Source: UMGS1696 sp964463375
GTDB lineage: Bacteria; Bacillota; Clostridia; Oscillospirales; CAG-272
Assembly: GCA_964463375.1 (NCBI GenBank)
Contig: CAYXBQ010000002.1
Location: forward strand, 62,001-126,000
DNA length: 64,000 nt
Direction of reading: 5' to 3'
Of the stretch, positions 62,240-64,000 are shown piece after piece; the first letter of the stretch is position 1; the number at the start of each line of letters is the position of its first letter. Below the pieces are notes generated by a model. It did no database searches. It saw nothing but the letters and a program-made list of their open reading frames with translations, and was not told the DNA's origin. The position numbers and the translations under genes are program-made.

Positions 62240-62269
62240 TTGACAAAAATCACGATAACGTGATACAAT
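62240..62269 (+). promoter_or_regulatory. Promoter with palindromic operator before the DUF4160/DUF2442 pair
   Basis: TTGACA and TACAAT with an 18-bp spacer. The spacer is almost filled by a perfect inverted repeat ATCACG-ATAA-CGTGAT (62249-62264), positioned to block polymerase, as expected for an autorepressed toxin-antitoxin unit. Confidence 0.8.
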
Positions 62270-62344
62270 ATACTTGCAAAACACGAACACACAAAGGAGT
62301 GACACGAGCCTGTATTATCGAGATTTTATGGGATCGCAATCCAG

Positions 62345-62557
62345 ATGTACTTCCTGCAAGCCGATCGCAATCCACCGCACATTCATGCCATTTACAATGA
62401 AGATGCTGCTGCTATCGACTTCGCTGGAAACTTGCTGGACGGCTATTTGCCACCGAAAGCACTGAGCATGGTGCGAGAATGGATAGAATTGCACCGGGAC
62501 GAGCTGGCAGAAATTTGGAAAACACAAGAGTTCAAGAAGCTTTCGCCACTGGAATGA
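62345..62557 (+). CDS. DUF4160 protein (toxin-like), normal start codon apparently lost
   Basis: A 70-residue reading from the first ATG; the family core ADRNPPHIHAIYNEDAAAIDF and WKTQEFKKLSPLE is intact. Homology continues upstream in frame for 13 codons (PVLSRFYGIAIQ before the ATG), back to a GAG codon at 62306 exactly where an AAAGGAG site would place a start. So the native ATG may have mutated, leaving internal initiation or an inactive gene. DUF4160 usually pairs with DUF2442, as here. Confidence 0.7.
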   Translation: MYFLQADRNPPHIHAIYNEDAAAIDFAGNLLDGYLPPKALSMVREWIELHRDELAEIWKTQEFKKLSPLE

Positions 62558-62578
62558 ATCACACAGGAGGTTTATCGT

Positions 62579-63049
62579 ATGTTCCACAAGATCAAAAACG
62601 TATCTGCTTTGCCGGAGTATCGACTGAGTGTACAGTTCGCAGAGGGTGTTACCAAGCTGTACGATGTGAAACCGCTGTTCGAGAAGCTGCCTATCTTCAA
62701 GAGCTTGATCGACAGCTCCGAAGTATTCGGCTGTGTATCCGTCGATGTCGGTGGATATGGCATTGTGTGGGGTGATGACCTCGATCTCTCCTGCGACGAG
62801 CTGTGGGAGCATGGCGTACAGGTGGCGACTCCGTTTGATGGTTTGATTTCCTTCAGCGATGCTTCCGAGCTGTGGGGGCTGAATGAGAGTACGCTCCGCA
62901 AAGCAGTCACCTACGGCAAGCTCGTAAACGGCGTTGATGTGTGTAAGTTCGGTAAGGTGTGGGTAGTTTCGGTAGAAGCCGATGCAGAGGGAATACGGAA
63001 AAGCCGAACGATGCGTACCGACCGGCACAAAGCAGTTGCCGTCATGTAA
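62579..63049 (+). CDS. DUF2442 protein with C-terminal helix-turn-helix-like region
   Basis: A 156-residue protein. Residues 1-85 match the DUF2442 pattern (ALPEYRLSVQFAEGVTKLYDV, FGCVSVDVGGYGIVWGDDLDLSCDELW). Residues about 98-140 look like a helix-turn-helix DNA-binding unit (SDASELWGLNESTLRKAV, FGKVWVVS). It would suit an antitoxin that represses its own operon at the palindrome upstream. ACACAGGAGG precedes the ATG, 21 bases after the DUF4160 gene. Confidence 0.82.
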   Translation: MFHKIKNVSALPEYRLSVQFAEGVTKLYDVKPLFEKLPIFKSLIDSSEVFGCVSVDVGGYGIVWGDDLDLSCDELWEHGVQVATPFDGLISFSDASELWGLNESTLRKAVTYGKLVNGVDVCKFGKVWVVSVEADAEGIRKSRTMRTDRHKAVAVM

Positions 63050-63083
63050 ACTGCAAACATTGGCGATGTTTATCCGATAACCC

Positions 63084-63127
63084 CAAAAAGCAGCGTTCCA
63101 CACCCAACCGGAGCGCTGTTTTTTTCA
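63084..63127 (+). terminator. Terminator after the DUF4160/DUF2442 pair
   Basis: CAGCGTTCC pairs with GGAGCGCTG, followed by a run of seven T. Confidence 0.87.
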
Positions 63128-63219
63128 CGATCCCCCAGAACACAAACAAATCTTTAACATTCCTATGCTACAATATCACCACAAGAACGAAACACAGTAC
63201 CGGTACGGGAGGACTATAG

Positions 63220-63891
63220 ATGTTCAAAATATTGGTTTTAGAAGACGAACGGGCGCTGAACCAAACGGTGTGTGCCTTTTTGGATCGCAACGGGTACGAG
63301 GCCATCGGCTGCTACGATGCCAACGAAGCCTACGATGCCCTGTATGAGCACACCATCGACCTGATCATTTCCGACATCATGATGCCCGGCACCGACGGAT
63401 TTGCCTTTGCCGAGACCGTGCGGGAGACCAATAAGGAGATCCCCATCCTGTTCATGACCGCCAGAGAGGATCTGGAATCCAAGCGGCTGGGCTTTTCTCT
63501 GGGCGTGGATGACTACATGGTTAAGCCAGTGGTGCTGGATGAGCTGCTTTTGCGGATCGGTGCTTTGCTGCGGCGGGCGGGGATCGTGTCCAGTCGAAAG
63601 TTAGAGATCGGGCAGCTGCGTATGGATGCGGACGAACATACCGCCTACCTGGGCGAGACCGAGATCAACCTGACCAGCCGGGAGTTCTCCATCCTCTATA
63701 AATTGCTCAGTTACCCCAAGCGCACCTTCACCCGTACCCAGCTCATGGAGGAATTCTGGGAAGCTGATACCGAGACGGCTCCCCGTGCCGTGGATGTGTA
63801 TATGACCAAGCTGCGGGCCAAGCTGGCAGACTGCACCGATTTCGAGATCAAGACCGTCCATGGCCTGGGCTATAAGGCGGTGCTCAAGTGA
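63220..63891 (+). CDS. OmpR/PhoB family response regulator
   Basis: A 223-residue two-component regulator. The receiver domain has acidic residues at 8-10 (EDE), the phospho-acceptor Asp52 in SDIMMPGTDG, Thr80 and Lys102. The C-terminal winged helix shows INLTSREFSILYKLL, RTQLMEEFW and TVHGLGYKAVLK. The adjacent kinase gene overlaps its stop codon (GTGA). The signal is unknown. Confidence 0.93.
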   Translation: MFKILVLEDERALNQTVCAFLDRNGYEAIGCYDANEAYDALYEHTIDLIISDIMMPGTDGFAFAETVRETNKEIPILFMTAREDLESKRLGFSLGVDDYMVKPVVLDELLLRIGALLRRAGIVSSRKLEIGQLRMDADEHTAYLGETEINLTSREFSILYKLLSYPKRTFTRTQLMEEFWEADTETAPRAVDVYMTKLRAKLADCTDFEIKTVHGLGYKAVLK

Positions 63892-64000
63892 ACGGAAAAA
63901 AGAACAAAGCCGCCTTCTTGCATCGACTGGCAGTGGGCGTGTACCGATATTTGCTGTTCTTCCTGTTGGTCGCATTCGTTACATCCTGCTGCATGATCCT
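63888..64000 (+). CDS. Sensor histidine kinase, truncated by window edge
   Basis: Only 37 codons are present. A basic N-terminus (NGKKNK) is followed by a hydrophobic membrane segment (YLLFFLLVAFVTSCCMIL). The GTG start overlaps the response-regulator stop by 4 bases, the usual arrangement for a cognate kinase. The identification rests on context and the membrane segment, because the catalytic domains lie outside the window. Confidence 0.7.
   Translation, partial: MNGKKNKAAFLHRLAVGVYRYLLFFLLVAFVTSCCMI

Overview
The window is a 64 kb chromosomal segment from what looks like an anaerobic, spore-forming, moderately GC-rich Clostridia relative (Oscillospiraceae/Ruminococcaceae-like). The evidence is: an uninterrupted sigK with a hydrophobic pro-sequence; the sporulation genes yqfC, yqfD and ylbJ; a leucine T-box and a lysine riboswitch; radical SAM enzymes; and a BspA-type leucine-rich-repeat protein ending in a dockerin, as found in cellulosome-forming ruminococci. 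No species name can be supported from the sequence alone. No rRNA genes, CRISPR arrays, prophage or insertion sequences were found; most of the window is housekeeping genome.

Layout. 1-4.4 kb: the end of an ABC-2 exporter pair, a DUF378 membrane protein, and sigK. 4.4-7.1 kb: the LRR-dockerin gene, visibly AT-richer than its neighbours. 7.2-8.7 kb: infC-rpmI-rplT behind an attenuator-like leader, with an AUU start for infC. 8.8-26.7 kb: a long rightward housekeeping run (TrmH methyltransferase, dprA, topA, trmFO, plsX, rnc, radical SAM gene, smc, ftsY, rdgB, yhbY, nadD, yqeK, an LCP ligase and a small lipoprotein), often with 4-base start/stop overlaps. 26.7-30.3 kb: a leucine T-box ahead of rsfS-leuS, then rpsU. 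30.3-39.5 kb: cysK, a GNAT acetyltransferase, guaB, a sugar-isomerase/oxidoreductase cluster, tRNA-Val, a deformylase-like gene, a TauE-type transporter and tRNA-Ser. 39.7-45.2 kb: a small membrane protein, yqfCD, ylbJ, prfB and a second TrmH enzyme. 45.3-58 kb: a ribosome-protection GTPase fused to a YacP-type NYN domain, a beta-helix protein translationally coupled to a FliB-like protein, a GpsA-like dehydrogenase, a WecG/TagA transferase, acpP, another TIM-barrel isomerase, a radical SAM/SPASM maturase and recQ. 58-61 kb: a lysine riboswitch in front of dapA-dapB and a fourth TIM-barrel gene. 61-64 kb: queA, a DUF4160/DUF2442 toxin-antitoxin-like pair, and the start of a two-component system.

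Regulation is unusually readable. At least a dozen sigma-A promoters are near consensus with exactly 17-bp spacers, and many have GG directly before the -10 box. Most transcription units end in clear hairpin/T-tract terminators, several of them bidirectional. The points most worth a second look are the GTPase-NYN fusion with a TKMD G4 motif, short tandem repeats that begin at the stop codons of cysK and a TIM-barrel gene, a lipoprotein carrying the GGADGPTAI motif of Na+-pumping decarboxylases, a deformylase-like protein without the catalytic Gln, and a DUF4160 gene that seems to have lost its start codon.
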